Part shown: positions 8,972 to 15,923 of the stretch, one piece after another
How the letters are laid out: the number at the start of each line of letters is the position of its first letter
How positions within the stretch are numbered: the stretch's first letter is position 1
From: Salegentibacter sediminis
GTDB taxonomy: Bacteria > Bacteroidota > Bacteroidia > Flavobacteriales > Flavobacteriaceae
Reading direction: 5' to 3'
NCBI RefSeq assembly: GCF_002078605.1
Contig: NZ_MSJR01000005.1
Span: 62,001-126,000, forward strand
DNA length: 64,000 nucleotides
Notes under the pieces: model-generated
Told to the model about the DNA's origin: nothing
Databases searched by the model: none
What the model saw: the letters and a program-made list of their open reading frames with translations, nothing else
Program-made: the position numbers and the translations under genes

Positions 8972-8984
8972 AGAAAGGAGGTGA
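8972..8984 (+). promoter_or_regulatory. Exceptionally strong Shine-Dalgarno sequence of rpsU
   Basis: AGAAAGGAGGTGA at 8972-8984, four bases before the ATG, is complementary to at least 11 bases of the usual 16S rRNA 3' end (the first two bases pair only with the longer UUUCU-type tail). Flavobacteriia normally ignore SD sequences because bS21 helps hide the anti-SD; a strong SD on the bS21 gene itself fits published autoregulation in Flavobacterium johnsoniae, where ribosomes lacking bS21 translate it. Confidence 0.85.
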
Positions 8985-8988
8985 CACT

Positions 8989-9183
8989 ATGTTAATAATA
9001 CCAGTAAAAGACGGAGAAAATATTGATAGAGCGCTGAAGCGTTTTAAGAGAAAATTCGATAAAACGGGAACGATGCGTCAATTGAGAAGTCGTCAACATT
9101 TCACAAAGCCGTCAGTAGAACGTAGGGCTCAAATCCAAAAAGCAGAATACATTCAGCATTTAAGAGATCAGGAAGACATCTAG
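8989..9183 (+). CDS. rpsU: 30S ribosomal protein bS21
   Basis: A small basic 64-residue protein of the 30S platform near the 16S rRNA 3' end. It is recognised from the S21 pattern: VKDGENIDRALKRFKRKFDKTGTM at the start and the Arg-rich helix RQLRSRQHFTKPSVERR after it. The C-terminal tail (EYIQHLRDQEDI) is the longer Bacteroidota form, which in the F. johnsoniae ribosome structure helps sequester the anti-Shine-Dalgarno sequence. It has its own promoter and an atypically strong SD. The xer gene starts 133 bases downstream with a separate promoter. Confidence 0.95.
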   Translation: MLIIPVKDGENIDRALKRFKRKFDKTGTMRQLRSRQHFTKPSVERRAQIQKAEYIQHLRDQEDI

Positions 9184-9271
9184 AGCTTTTTTCTTTTAAG
9201 TTGATAATTCTCTTACAGAGATTTAAATTAAATCCAGGATAGCCTTGCTTCTTGGTATTTCAATATAACTG

Positions 9272-9298
9272 TTGGTAAAATAAAGTTTCATAACTTTG
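9272..9298 (+). promoter_or_regulatory. Promoter of the Xer recombinase gene
   Basis: TTG at 9272-9274, a 16-base spacer and TAACTTTG at 9291-9298. The element overlaps a possible TTG start at 9296, which rules that start out and favours the ATG at 9317, leaving a leader of roughly 12-15 bases. Confidence 0.6.
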
Positions 9299-9316
9299 TT
9301 TACCAACAGTTTTTTT

Positions 9317-10207
9317 ATGCCCTTTTCTCAGTTTCTGGACTACCTTCATTTAGAGAAGAATTACTCTGCCCATACTATTACCGCCTATAAGGCCGATCTT
9401 AACGCGTTTCTGAATTTTTTAAAAGAAGGGTTCGATACTGAAGATCTCGCTAAGGTGAGCTATCCTCAAATAAGGACATGGATCGTGAGCCTGGTGGAGA
9501 CCGGGATCTCTAACCGAAGTGTTAACCGGAAAGTTTCCTCTTTGAAAGCCTACTATCGGTTTCTTCAAAAAACCGGCCAACTGGAAATTTCTCCCCTCGC
9601 TAAGCATAAAGCTCTTAAAACCCCTGTGAAAGTCCAGGTGCCTTTTTCTGAAAAAGAAGTGAAGCAGGTACTGGATTCTTTTGAAACCGATACCTTCGAG
9701 GGAATAAGAGATAAACTTATTGTGGAATTGTTTTATACCACGGGCCTCCGGCGAATTGAACTCATCAATATTAAGGCTGGGGATATCGATGAAGGAAATA
9801 AGGTGATGAAGGTATTAGGGAAACGAAACAAGGAAAGGTATATCCCATTACTGGGTTCGGTTTGCGAATCGGTTAAGGCATATCGGAGCGCCAGAATGGC
9901 TTTAATAGGAGGGGCTGGAAATAAGGAATTTTTTATAACTGAAACCGGCGTTAAATTATCTGAAAGTTTTGTTTATAGGATTATTAATAATTACTTTAGT
10001 AAGGTATCGGGGAAGCTAAAAACCAGTCCGCATATATTAAGGCATAGCTTCGCCACACATTTATTAAACCAGGGAGCGAACCTTAATGCTGTAAAAGAAT
10101 TGCTGGGCCATTCAAGTTTGGCTTCAACACAAGTATATACGCACAACAGCATTGCCGAACTTAGTAAAGTTCATAAAATGGCGCATCCCCGGAACAAGAA
10201 AGACTAA
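9317..10207 (+). CDS. xerC: Tyrosine recombinase XerC/XerD type
   Basis: A 296-residue site-specific recombinase, the standard length for the Xer proteins that resolve chromosome dimers at dif. The N-terminal SAM-like core-binding domain (LDYLHLEKNYSAHTITAYKADL) is followed by the catalytic domain with Arg145 (TTGLRRIEL), His239 and Arg242 (HILRHSFATHLL), His265 (LLGHSSL) and the nucleophile Tyr274 (QVYTH). All catalytic residues are present. I placed the start at ATG 9317 because a longer TTG start falls inside the promoter. The chromosomal context (rpsU, hpf, tuf) points to a housekeeping Xer and not a mobile-element integrase. XerC versus XerD is not certain. Confidence 0.88.
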   Translation: MPFSQFLDYLHLEKNYSAHTITAYKADLNAFLNFLKEGFDTEDLAKVSYPQIRTWIVSLVETGISNRSVNRKVSSLKAYYRFLQKTGQLEISPLAKHKALKTPVKVQVPFSEKEVKQVLDSFETDTFEGIRDKLIVELFYTTGLRRIELINIKAGDIDEGNKVMKVLGKRNKERYIPLLGSVCESVKAYRSARMALIGGAGNKEFFITETGVKLSESFVYRIINNYFSKVSGKLKTSPHILRHSFATHLLNQGANLNAVKELLGHSSLASTQVYTHNSIAELSKVHKMAHPRNKKD

Positions 10208-10240
10208 TTCAATTATTGTTTAATTAAACTCTTCGACAAG

Positions 10241-10543
10241 ATGAAAGTAAACGTGCAGTCTGTAAATTTCAATGCTGATCAAAAACTCATTGATTTTATT
10301 CAAAGGAAATTAGATAAACTAGATAACTATTTTGATAAGATAATTTATGCTGATGTATTTCTGAAAACAGAGAACTCCAGTGATAAAACTAACAAGACCA
10401 CAGAAATTTTACTCAGTATTCCCGGCGGGGAGTTAATAGTGAAAAAGACCTGCAAAAAATTCGAGGAATGTGTAGATGAATGTGTTGGATCTCTTCAAAG
10501 GCAATTGATTAAACGCAAAGAAAAAATGAACGCTCACGTTTAG
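10241..10543 (+). CDS. hpf: Short-form ribosome hibernation promoting factor (HPF/RaiA)
   Basis: A 100-residue protein of the HPF/RaiA (S30AE) family that sits in the mRNA/tRNA channel of the 30S subunit during slow growth. The beta-alpha-beta-beta-beta-alpha pattern is visible: VNVQSVNFNADQKLIDFIQRKLDKL, strand TEILLSIPGGELIVKK, then the long helix FEECVDECVGSLQRQLIKRKEK with a basic end. It lacks the C-terminal dimerisation domain of long HPF. It lies 33 bases after the xer gene and is likely co-transcribed with it, next to other translation genes. Confidence 0.9.
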   Translation: MKVNVQSVNFNADQKLIDFIQRKLDKLDNYFDKIIYADVFLKTENSSDKTNKTTEILLSIPGGELIVKKTCKKFEECVDECVGSLQRQLIKRKEKMNAHV

Positions 10544-10567
10544 GTAATTTTTTTTCGCAGAATTGTT

Positions 10568-10596
10568 TTGTGAAAGGAATAATTTATTTACATTTG
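10568..10596 (+). promoter_or_regulatory. Promoter of the tRNA-tuf cluster (TTG - 18 - TACATTTG) with CAGTCC extension
   Basis: TTG at 10568-10570 and TACATTTG at 10589-10596 continue into CAGTCC. Transcription would begin near 10601-10604, about 45 bases before tRNA-Thr. It shares the extended motif with rpsU, prfC and pheT. Confidence 0.6.
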
Positions 10597-10597
10597 C

Positions 10598-10624
10598 AGT
10601 CCGTTAGAAATAGCGGGCTTTTTT
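10598..10624 (+). terminator. Probable terminator behind hpf
   Basis: AGTCCG and CGGGCT form a 6-bp stem (one G-U pair) followed by six T. Its left arm overlaps the predicted start of the tRNA transcript, so only read-through from hpf could form it. Confidence 0.5.
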
Positions 10625-10646
10625 ATGTGAAAAAAGTGGCTTAGAG

Positions 10647-10720
10647 GCCGATGTAGCTCAGCTGGCTAGAGCAGCTGATTTGTAATCAGCAGGTCGTGGG
10701 TTCGAGTCCCTCCATCGGCT
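10647..10720 (+). tRNA. tRNA-Thr (anticodon TGT)
   Basis: Cloverleaf: acceptor GCCGATG (10647-10653) pairs with CATCGGC (10713-10719); anticodon stem GCTGA/TCAGC encloses loop TTTGTAA with anticodon TGT at 10681-10683; the T-loop has TTCGAGT. CCA is not encoded. An identical copy lies at 31261. It is first in the Thr-Tyr-Gly-Thr order seen before tufB in E. coli. Confidence 0.97.
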
Positions 10721-10829
10721 CTTGAAATTTTGAAACACACAATTGTCCCTCTGGAAATAAAATATTCAGGGTTTAAGATTCTGGAGTTGAGGCGACTAAA
10801 AATTGTTCTTAAAATTTTTAAAAAAATGC

Positions 10830-10861
10830 TTTGGATGCTGCTGTAAATTTCTTTTTATTTG
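10830..10861 (+). promoter_or_regulatory. Possible promoter before tRNA-Tyr
   Basis: TTTG at 10830-10833, then TTTATTTG at 10854-10861 followed by CAGCC. The -7 box has one mismatch to TAnnTTTG, but the CAGCC extension matches the rpsU and prfC promoters. It would start a leader of about 70 bases. Confidence 0.4.
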
Positions 10862-10936
10862 CAGCCGTTTTAAAAGACATCATAAAGCTTAACCGGGAGC
10901 GGTTATGGTTCTATGAAATAGTGGAAAATTTGTTTT

Positions 10937-11018
10937 GGGGAGATACTCAAGCGGCCAACGAGGGCAGACTGTAAATCTGCTGTTTTTAACTTCGCAGGTT
11001 CGAATCCTGCTCTCCCCA
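10937..11018 (+). tRNA. tRNA-Tyr (anticodon GTA)
   Basis: Acceptor GGGGAGA pairs with TCTCCCC (11011-11017), discriminator A. Anticodon stem GCAGA/TCTGC with GTA at 10971-10973. A long variable arm (class II, as expected for bacterial tRNA-Tyr) lies between the anticodon stem and the T-arm. Confidence 0.97.
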
Positions 11019-11094
11019 CTTAATTAATTCAAAATTGAAAAATTAAAGATTCGAGGTTGGCCTTGAATTAAGGATTTGGAATATTGAATTGAAC

Positions 11095-11167
11095 GCGGGA
11101 GTAGCTCAGTTGGTAGAGCGTCAGCCTTCCAAGCTGAATGTCGCCGGTTCGAACCCGGTCTCCCGCT
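11095..11167 (+). tRNA. tRNA-Gly (anticodon TCC)
   Basis: Acceptor GCGGGAG pairs with CTCCCGC (11160-11166). Anticodon stem TCAGC/GCTGA with TCC at 11128-11130. Standard D- and T-arms. Confidence 0.97.
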
Positions 11168-11228
11168 CTGATTTTCCGATAGACGAATAGTTGACGTCTA
11201 AGTCGGATTAGGAACAAACGATTTTAAA

Positions 11229-11263
11229 ACCCGTAAGCCTGAAGCAGGCTTATGGTGTTTTTT
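11229..11263 (+). terminator. Hairpin with T-run inside the tRNA cluster
   Basis: GTAAGCCTG and CAGGCTTAT form a 9-bp stem around AAG, extended by ACC/GGT, and a run of six T follows shortly after. It could end transcripts of the first three tRNAs, or act as an attenuator or processing site before tRNA-Thr(GGT)-tuf. Confidence 0.5.
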
Positions 11264-11300
11264 GTTTTTCTGAAAAAATAGGGGGGAAGCTTCCTTAAAA

Positions 11301-11372
11301 GCCGACGTAGCTCAGGGGTAGAGCGTTTCCTTGGTAAGGAAGAGGTCACGAGTTCAATTCTCGTCGTTGGCT
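11301..11372 (+). tRNA. tRNA-Thr (anticodon GGT)
   Basis: Acceptor GCCGACG pairs with CGTTGGC (11365-11371, with one G-U pair). Anticodon stem TTTCC/GGAAG with loop TTGGTAA, anticodon GGT at 11333-11335. It lies 58 bases before tuf, as thrT does before tufB in E. coli. Confidence 0.97.
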
Positions 11373-11430
11373 CTAGATTTTGTATAAAATTGAACACTAA
11401 TATATAACTAAGATTAAATAAGTATTAATT

Positions 11431-12618
11431 ATGGCAAAGGAAACTTACGATCGGTCCAAGCCGCACCTTAATATAGGTACTATTGGACACGTAGATCACG
11501 GAAAAACGACTTTAACTGCAGCTATTACTAAGGTATTAGCTGAAGCTGGTTATTCAGAAGCAAGTGCTTTTGATCAAATCGATAATGCTCCTGAAGAAAA
11601 AGAAAGAGGTATTACTATTAACTCTTCTCACGTTGAGTATGCAACGGCTAACCGTCACTATGCTCACGTTGACTGTCCTGGTCACGCCGACTATGTAAAG
11701 AACATGGTAACTGGTGCTGCTCAAATGGACGGTGCTATTCTTGTTGTAGCTGCGACCGATGGTCCTATGCCACAAACTCGTGAGCACATCCTTCTTGGAC
11801 GTCAGGTTGGTATTCCAAGAATTGTTGTCTTCTTGAATAAAGTTGACCTTGTTGATGATGAGGAACTACTTGAATTAGTTGAAATGGAAGTAAGAGATCT
11901 TCTTTCTTTCTACGAGTATGATGGAGATAACTCTCCTGTAATCTCTGGATCTGCTCTTGGAGCCCTGGAAGGTGATGAGAAATGGTCTAAAACCGTTCTT
12001 GAGCTTATGGAAGCTGTAGATAACTGGATCGAACTTCCAGAGCGTGATGTAGATAAGCCGTTCCTAATGCCAATCGAGGATGTATTCTCTATTACTGGAC
12101 GTGGTACTGTTGCAACTGGTCGTATTGAGACTGGTGTTGCTAACACCGGAGATCCTGTAGAAATTATTGGTATGGGTGCAGGTAAACTTACTTCTACTAT
12201 TACTGGTGTTGAGATGTTCCGTAAGATCCTTGATAGAGGTGAAGCTGGTGATAACGTAGGTATCTTACTTAGAGGTATTGAGAAAACTCAAATCTCAAGA
12301 GGTATGGTAATTACCAAACCTGGATCTGTAACTCCTCACTCTAAGTTTAAAGCTGAGGTTTATATCCTTAAAAAAGAAGAAGGTGGACGTCACACTCCAT
12401 TCCACAACAACTACCGTCCTCAGTTCTACGTACGTACAACTGACGTAACAGGAACAATTAACCTTCCTGATGGTGTTGAGATGGTAATGCCTGGTGATAA
12501 CCTTACTATTACTGTAGATCTTATTCAGCCAATTGCAATGAATGTTGGACTACGTTTCGCTATTCGTGAAGGTGGTAGAACAGTAGGTGCTGGTCAGGTT
12601 ACAGAAGTTCTAGACTAA
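11431..12618 (+). CDS. tuf: Elongation factor Tu
   Basis: The GTPase that delivers aminoacyl-tRNA to the ribosome; 395 residues, full length. Visible G-motifs: GHVDHGKTT (G1, about 19-27), the switch-I region ERGITI, DCPGH (G3), NKVD (G4) and SALGALEG (G5 region). Domains 2 and 3 follow, with the usual [13 protein letters not shown] and the C-terminal [14 protein letters not shown]. Codon choice is strongly biased to GGT, CGT and CTT compared with neighbouring metabolic genes, as expected for a very highly expressed gene. It sits between tRNA-Thr(GGT) and tRNA-Trp. Confidence 0.99.
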   Translation: MAKETYDRSKPHLNIGTIGHVDHGKTTLTAAITKVLAEAGYSEASAFDQIDNAPEEKERGITINSSHVEYATANRHYAHVDCPGHADYVKNMVTGAAQMDGAILVVAATDGPMPQTREHILLGRQVGIPRIVVFLNKVDLVDDEELLELVEMEVRDLLSFYEYDGDNSPVISGSALGALEGDEKWSKTVLELMEAVDNWIELPERDVDKPFLMPIEDVFSITGRGTVATGRIETGVANTGDPVEIIGMGAGKLTSTITGVEMFRKILDRGEAGDNVGILLRGIEKTQISRGMVITKPGSVTPHSKFKAEVYILKKEEGGRHTPFHNNYRPQFYVRTTDVTGTINLPDGVEMVMPGDNLTITVDLIQPIAMNVGLRFAIREGGRTVGAGQVTEVLD

Positions 12619-12636
12619 TTAGAATTTTCATATAAA

Positions 12637-12667
12637 AAGGTATCCTGGTCTACAGCCGGGATACCTT
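12637..12667 (+). other. Strong hairpin between tuf and tRNA-Trp
   Basis: AAGGTATCC and GGATACCTT form a 9-bp stem extended by GG/CC after one mismatch. No T-run follows, so this is more likely an RNA processing or stability element than a terminator. Confidence 0.55.
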
Positions 12668-12678
12668 CACTTATATTT

Positions 12679-12751
12679 ACGGGTTTAGCTCAGTTGGTAG
12701 AGCACTGGTCTCCAAAACCAGGTGTCGGGAGTTCGAGCCTCTCAACCCGTG
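12679..12751 (+). tRNA. tRNA-Trp (anticodon CCA)
   Basis: Acceptor ACGGGTT pairs with AACCCGT (12744-12750), discriminator G. Anticodon stem CTGGT/ACCAG with CCA at 12712-12714. It lies between tuf and secE, a common bacterial position. Confidence 0.97.
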
Positions 12752-12814
12752 CAGAAAAAAAGAAACGAGAAGCCTGTCCTTAGGGAAACTGAAGGAAGTC
12801 TCTCAATCCGTTCA
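12737..12814 (+). repeat. Degenerate duplication of the tRNA-Trp 3' end
   Basis: The 17 bases at 12737-12753 (end of tRNA-Trp) recur at 12798-12814 with 14 of 17 identical. The copy is preceded by ACGAGAAGCCTGTCCT and a GAAGG-containing stretch that match the element found in front of the tRNA-Thr end copies at 31391-31440. Confidence 0.6.
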
Positions 12815-12829
12815 AATACTTTGAAAGAA

Positions 12830-13027
12830 ATGGCAGGAATTGTTAATTACATATCTGAATCTTACAACGAATTAAAGAACCATGTTACCTGGACAAGCTG
12901 GTCAGAAGCTCAAAGGCTTACCGTACTTGTAGCGGTATTTTCTATAATTTTTTCACTAGCAATATGGGGTATAGACACTGTATTTAGTGGGGTTATTGAG
13001 GAATACTTTAAGTGGATTAAATCTTAA
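12830..13027 (+). CDS. secE: Preprotein translocase subunit SecE
   Basis: A 65-residue single-span SecE of the minimal type. The amphipathic helix (YISESYNELKNHVTWTSWSEAQR) precedes the single membrane helix (LTVLVAVFSIIFSLAIWGIDTVF, about 30-52), as in other short SecE proteins that clamp SecY. The ATG at 12830 was chosen because it gives the standard length; longer frames run back into tRNA-Trp. It is directly followed by nusG (12 bases), the conserved bacterial pair. Confidence 0.95.
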   Translation: MAGIVNYISESYNELKNHVTWTSWSEAQRLTVLVAVFSIIFSLAIWGIDTVFSGVIEEYFKWIKS

Positions 13028-13039
13028 AATAAGTAGGCA

Positions 13040-13591
13040 ATGGCAGATGTTAAGGAGAAAAACTGGTATGTAGTACGGGCTGTTAGTGGGCAGGAAAATA
13101 AAGTGAAGGAATATATTGAGCGGGAAATCGCCCATAATAATCTTGAAGACTATATCGATCAGGTTTTGGTTCCTACCGAAAAGGTGATCCAGATAAGAAA
13201 CGGGAAGAAAGTTAATAAAGAAAGAGTTTATTTTCCTGGGTATGTAATGGTGCAAGCCAATCTTGGCGGAGAAATTCCTCATATTATTAAATCTATTAAT
13301 GGAGTAATCGGCTTTTTGGGTGAAACCAAGGGCGGTGATCCGGTGCCTTTAAGAAAATCTGAAGTAAACAGAATGCTAGGTAAGGTAGATGAGCTTTCGG
13401 TTAAGACCGATAATGTGGCCATACCTTTTACCATAGGAGAAACCATTAAAGTTATTGATGGTCCTTTTAACGGGTTTAACGGTACGGTAGAAAAGATTAA
13501 TGAAGAGAAGCGTAAACTTGAAGTAATGGTAAAGATCTTCGGAAGAAAGACACCATTAGAATTGAGTTATATGCAAGTTGAAAAAGTATAA
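13040..13591 (+). CDS. nusG: Transcription termination/antitermination factor NusG
   Basis: A 183-residue NusG. The NGN domain starts WYVVRAVSGQENKVKEYIE and includes the VYFPGYVMVQ segment; it binds the RNA polymerase clamp. The C-terminal KOW domain (VIDGPFNGFNGTVEKINEEKRKLEVMVKIFGR) can contact Rho or ribosomal protein S10. There is no large insertion. It sits between secE and rplK as in most bacteria. Confidence 0.97.
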   Translation: MADVKEKNWYVVRAVSGQENKVKEYIEREIAHNNLEDYIDQVLVPTEKVIQIRNGKKVNKERVYFPGYVMVQANLGGEIPHIIKSINGVIGFLGETKGGDPVPLRKSEVNRMLGKVDELSVKTDNVAIPFTIGETIKVIDGPFNGFNGTVEKINEEKRKLEVMVKIFGRKTPLELSYMQVEKV

Positions 13592-13670
13592 AGATTTTAT
13601 TGTTACATAGTTTTTTCGATAGTTTTTTTAAGCTTCCACTATAACAAACTATCACCTAAAAATTGAAAAA

Positions 13671-14108
13671 ATGGCAAAAGAAGTAAGTAAAGTTGTAAAA
13701 CTACAAGTTCGTGGGGGTGCTGCTAACCCATCACCACCAGTTGGACCTGCTTTAGGTGCTGCCGGGGTAAACATCATGGAATTCTGTAAGCAATTCAATG
13801 GTAGAACCCAGGATAAACAAGGTAAGGTATTGCCAGTTGCGATTAATGTTTACACAGATAAGTCTTTCGACTTTGTGATTAAAACACCTCCAGCTGCAGT
13901 ACAGTTATTGGAAGCATCTAAAACAAAAAAGGGTTCAGGAGAACCTAACCGAAAAAAAGTAGCAAGTGTTTCTTGGGATCAGGTTAAAGCTATTGCAGAA
14001 GACAAAATGCAGGATTTAAATGCCTTCACGATAGAATCTGCTATGAAGATGGTTGCCGGAACAGCTCGTTCTATGGGAATAACTGTAAAAGGTAACGCAC
14101 CGTTTTAA
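13671..14108 (+). CDS. rplK: 50S ribosomal protein uL11
   Basis: A 145-residue L11 that forms the GTPase-associated centre with 23S rRNA. The N-terminal domain holds the characteristic [21 protein letters not shown] stretch, and the C-terminal rRNA-binding domain ends with [12 protein letters not shown]. Full length. A 79-base spacer after nusG contains a weak TTGTTA/TAACAA inverted repeat; rplA follows 19 bases downstream. Confidence 0.98.
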   Translation: MAKEVSKVVKLQVRGGAANPSPPVGPALGAAGVNIMEFCKQFNGRTQDKQGKVLPVAINVYTDKSFDFVIKTPPAAVQLLEASKTKKGSGEPNRKKVASVSWDQVKAIAEDKMQDLNAFTIESAMKMVAGTARSMGITVKGNAPF

Positions 14109-14127
14109 TCCAAAAAGAAATTAAGAA

Positions 14128-14826
14128 ATGGCAAAATTGACTAAAAAGCAAAAAGAAGCCCAATCTAAAATCGAAAGCGGTAAGACGTATTCGGTAGCAG
14201 AAGCTTCAGCTTTAATAAAGGATGTTTCCAATGAGAACTTTGACGCTTCTGTGGATTTAGCGGTTCGTTTGAACGTAGACCCCAGAAAAGCCAACCAAAT
14301 GGTAAGAGGTGTTGTAACCCTTCCACACGGTACAGGTAAAGACGTTAAAGTATTGGCTTTGGTAACTCCAGATAAGGAAGAAGAAGCAAAACAAGCTGGC
14401 GCTGATTATGTTGGATTGGATGAGTATCTTGACAAGATAAAAGGAGGCTGGACCGATGTTGATGTAATTATCACTATGCCTAGTGTAATGGGTAAATTAG
14501 GACCTCTTGGTCGAGTTTTAGGACCACGTGGATTAATGCCTAACCCTAAGACCGGTACAGTAACTATGGATGTTGCAAAAGCAGTATCTGATGTTAAGGC
14601 TGGTAAGATCGACTTTAAAGTTGATAAAACCGGAATTGTACACGCTGGTATAGGAAAAGCATCTTTTGAGGCTGAAAAATTAGCCGGAAACGCGAGAGAA
14701 TTATTAACTACTTTGGTAAAATTGAAGCCTCAGGCAGCAAAGGGAGTATACATTAAAAGTATACACATCTCTACTACTATGAGCCCAAGCGTGGAGATTG
14801 ATACTAAAAGGTTCACTGAGCAATAA
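14128..14826 (+). CDS. rplA: 50S ribosomal protein uL1
   Basis: A 232-residue L1 of the ribosomal L1 stalk, which handles the exiting tRNA. It is recognised from [26 protein letters not shown] in domain I, the domain II segment [29 protein letters not shown] and the closing [19 protein letters not shown]1 is a translational repressor of the rplKA mRNA in E. coli; no matching leader site could be confirmed by eye here. Confidence 0.98.
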   Translation: MAKLTKKQKEAQSKIESGKTYSVAEASALIKDVSNENFDASVDLAVRLNVDPRKANQMVRGVVTLPHGTGKDVKVLALVTPDKEEEAKQAGADYVGLDEYLDKIKGGWTDVDVIITMPSVMGKLGPLGRVLGPRGLMPNPKTGTVTMDVAKAVSDVKAGKIDFKVDKTGIVHAGIGKASFEAEKLAGNARELLTTLVKLKPQAAKGVYIKSIHISTTMSPSVEIDTKRFTEQ

Positions 14827-14836
14827 TTAGATAGTT

Positions 14837-15358
14837 ATGACAAGAGAAGAAAAATCAATAGTAATTGAAGATTTAACTGCCCAGTTAACTGATAATTCAA
14901 TCATATATTTAGCTGATATTTCCGGTCTTAACGCCGGAGCGACCTCTAATTTACGTAGAGCTTGCTTTAAAGCTAATGTACAACTTGCGGTAGTTAAAAA
15001 TACCTTGCTTGCCAAAGCCATGGAAGGATCTGATAAAGATTTCGGTGATCTTCCTGGAGTTTTGAAAGGCAATACCTCAATAATGATCTCTGAAACCGGT
15101 AACGCTCCGGCCAAAGTGATCAAAGAATTCAGAAAAAAATCTGATAAACCCCTTCTTAAAGGAGCTTTTGTAGAAGAAGCTATTTATGTTGGCGATGAGT
15201 ATCTTGATACCTTGGTTAACATCAAATCTAAAGAAGAAGTTATTGGAGATATCATCGGATTGTTACAATCACCTGCTAAGAATGTTGTTTCAGCACTTCA
15301 GTCTGGTGGTGGTAAGCTAGCCGGAATTCTTAAAACACTTTCCGAAAAGGAAGGATAG
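14837..15358 (+). CDS. rplJ: 50S ribosomal protein uL10
   Basis: A 173-residue L10 that anchors L7/L12 dimers on the ribosome. The RNA-binding N-terminal domain (IIYLADISGLNAGATSNLRRACFKANVQLAVVKNTLLAKA) is followed by the C-terminal helix that carries the L12 dimers. Only 10 bases separate it from rplA, so the long rplJL leader used for L10 autoregulation in E. coli is absent here. Confidence 0.98.
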   Translation: MTREEKSIVIEDLTAQLTDNSIIYLADISGLNAGATSNLRRACFKANVQLAVVKNTLLAKAMEGSDKDFGDLPGVLKGNTSIMISETGNAPAKVIKEFRKKSDKPLLKGAFVEEAIYVGDEYLDTLVNIKSKEEVIGDIIGLLQSPAKNVVSALQSGGGKLAGILKTLSEKEG

Positions 15359-15415
15359 CATAGTACGCACTTTTTAACAATTATATATTTAAAGAACATT
15401 TTAAAACGATAGAAA

Positions 15416-15793
15416 ATGGCAGATTTAAAAGATTTCGCAGAACAATTGGTTAACTTAACCGTTAAAGAAGTAAACGAGTTAGCTGATATTTTAAAAGAAG
15501 AATATGGTATAGAGCCTGCAGCTGCTGCTGTAGCTGTTGCTGGTGGTGCTGCTGCCGGAGGTGGTGAAGAAGCTGAAGAGCAAACAGAATTCGACGTAAT
15601 TCTTAAAGCTCCAGGTGGATCTAAACTTGCAGTAGTTAAATTGGTAAAAGAACTTACCGGTCTTGGTCTTAAAGACGCTAAAGCATTAGTAGATGGCGCA
15701 CCAGCTCCAGTAAAAGAAGGAGTAGCAAAAGACGAAGCTGAAGCACTTAAAGCACAGTTAGAAGAAGCAGGAGCCGAGGTTGAGCTTAAATAA
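15416..15793 (+). CDS. rplL: 50S ribosomal protein bL12 (L7/L12)
   Basis: A 125-residue stalk protein that recruits translational GTPases. The N-terminal dimerisation domain ([28 protein letters not shown]) leads into an Ala/Gly-rich hinge (about 39-52) and the C-terminal domain with [38 protein letters not shown]. Highly acidic. A strong hairpin separates it from rpoB. Confidence 0.98.
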   Translation: MADLKDFAEQLVNLTVKEVNELADILKEEYGIEPAAAAVAVAGGAAAGGGEEAEEQTEFDVILKAPGGSKLAVVKLVKELTGLGLKDAKALVDGAPAPVKEGVAKDEAEALKAQLEEAGAEVELK

Positions 15794-15816
15794 GCTTGCC
15801 GAAGCAATATTATTTA

Positions 15817-15854
15817 GGTTTAGGCCTCAGGATTCGCTCCTGAAGGTCTAAACC
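15817..15854 (+). promoter_or_regulatory. Long hairpin between rplL and rpoB (attenuator or processing site)
   Basis: The arms GGTTTAGGCCTCAGGA and TCCTGAAGGTCTAAACC pair over 16 bp with one G-U pair and one bulge, followed by CTTTTG. In E. coli the same gap holds an attenuator and an RNase III site that lower rpoBC output relative to ribosomal proteins; a similar role is inferred. Confidence 0.65.
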
Positions 15855-15923
15855 CTTTTGCGTATATAGAGCCAAAGCTTTATAACGCGCCGTTTTTTTA
15901 TATAATTTATAATCCGTCCATTG

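Noticed and set aside
9296..9319. Longer TTG start for the xer gene
   Set aside because: The TTG is inside the TAACTTTG promoter box, so it would not be transcribed.
9317..10207. Mobile-element integrase
   Set aside because: Length, motif set and core-genome position (rpsU, hpf, tuf) fit housekeeping Xer; no element ends or cargo nearby.
12722..12829. N-terminal extension of SecE into tRNA-Trp
   Set aside because: It would translate part of the tRNA; the ATG at 12830 gives a normal 65-residue SecE.
15298..15807. Long open frame (169 codons) antisense to rplL and the end of rplJ
   Set aside because: It mirrors the Ala-rich coding strand of rplL; its Ser/Ala/Pro-rich composition is a codon shadow and it has no start context of its own.
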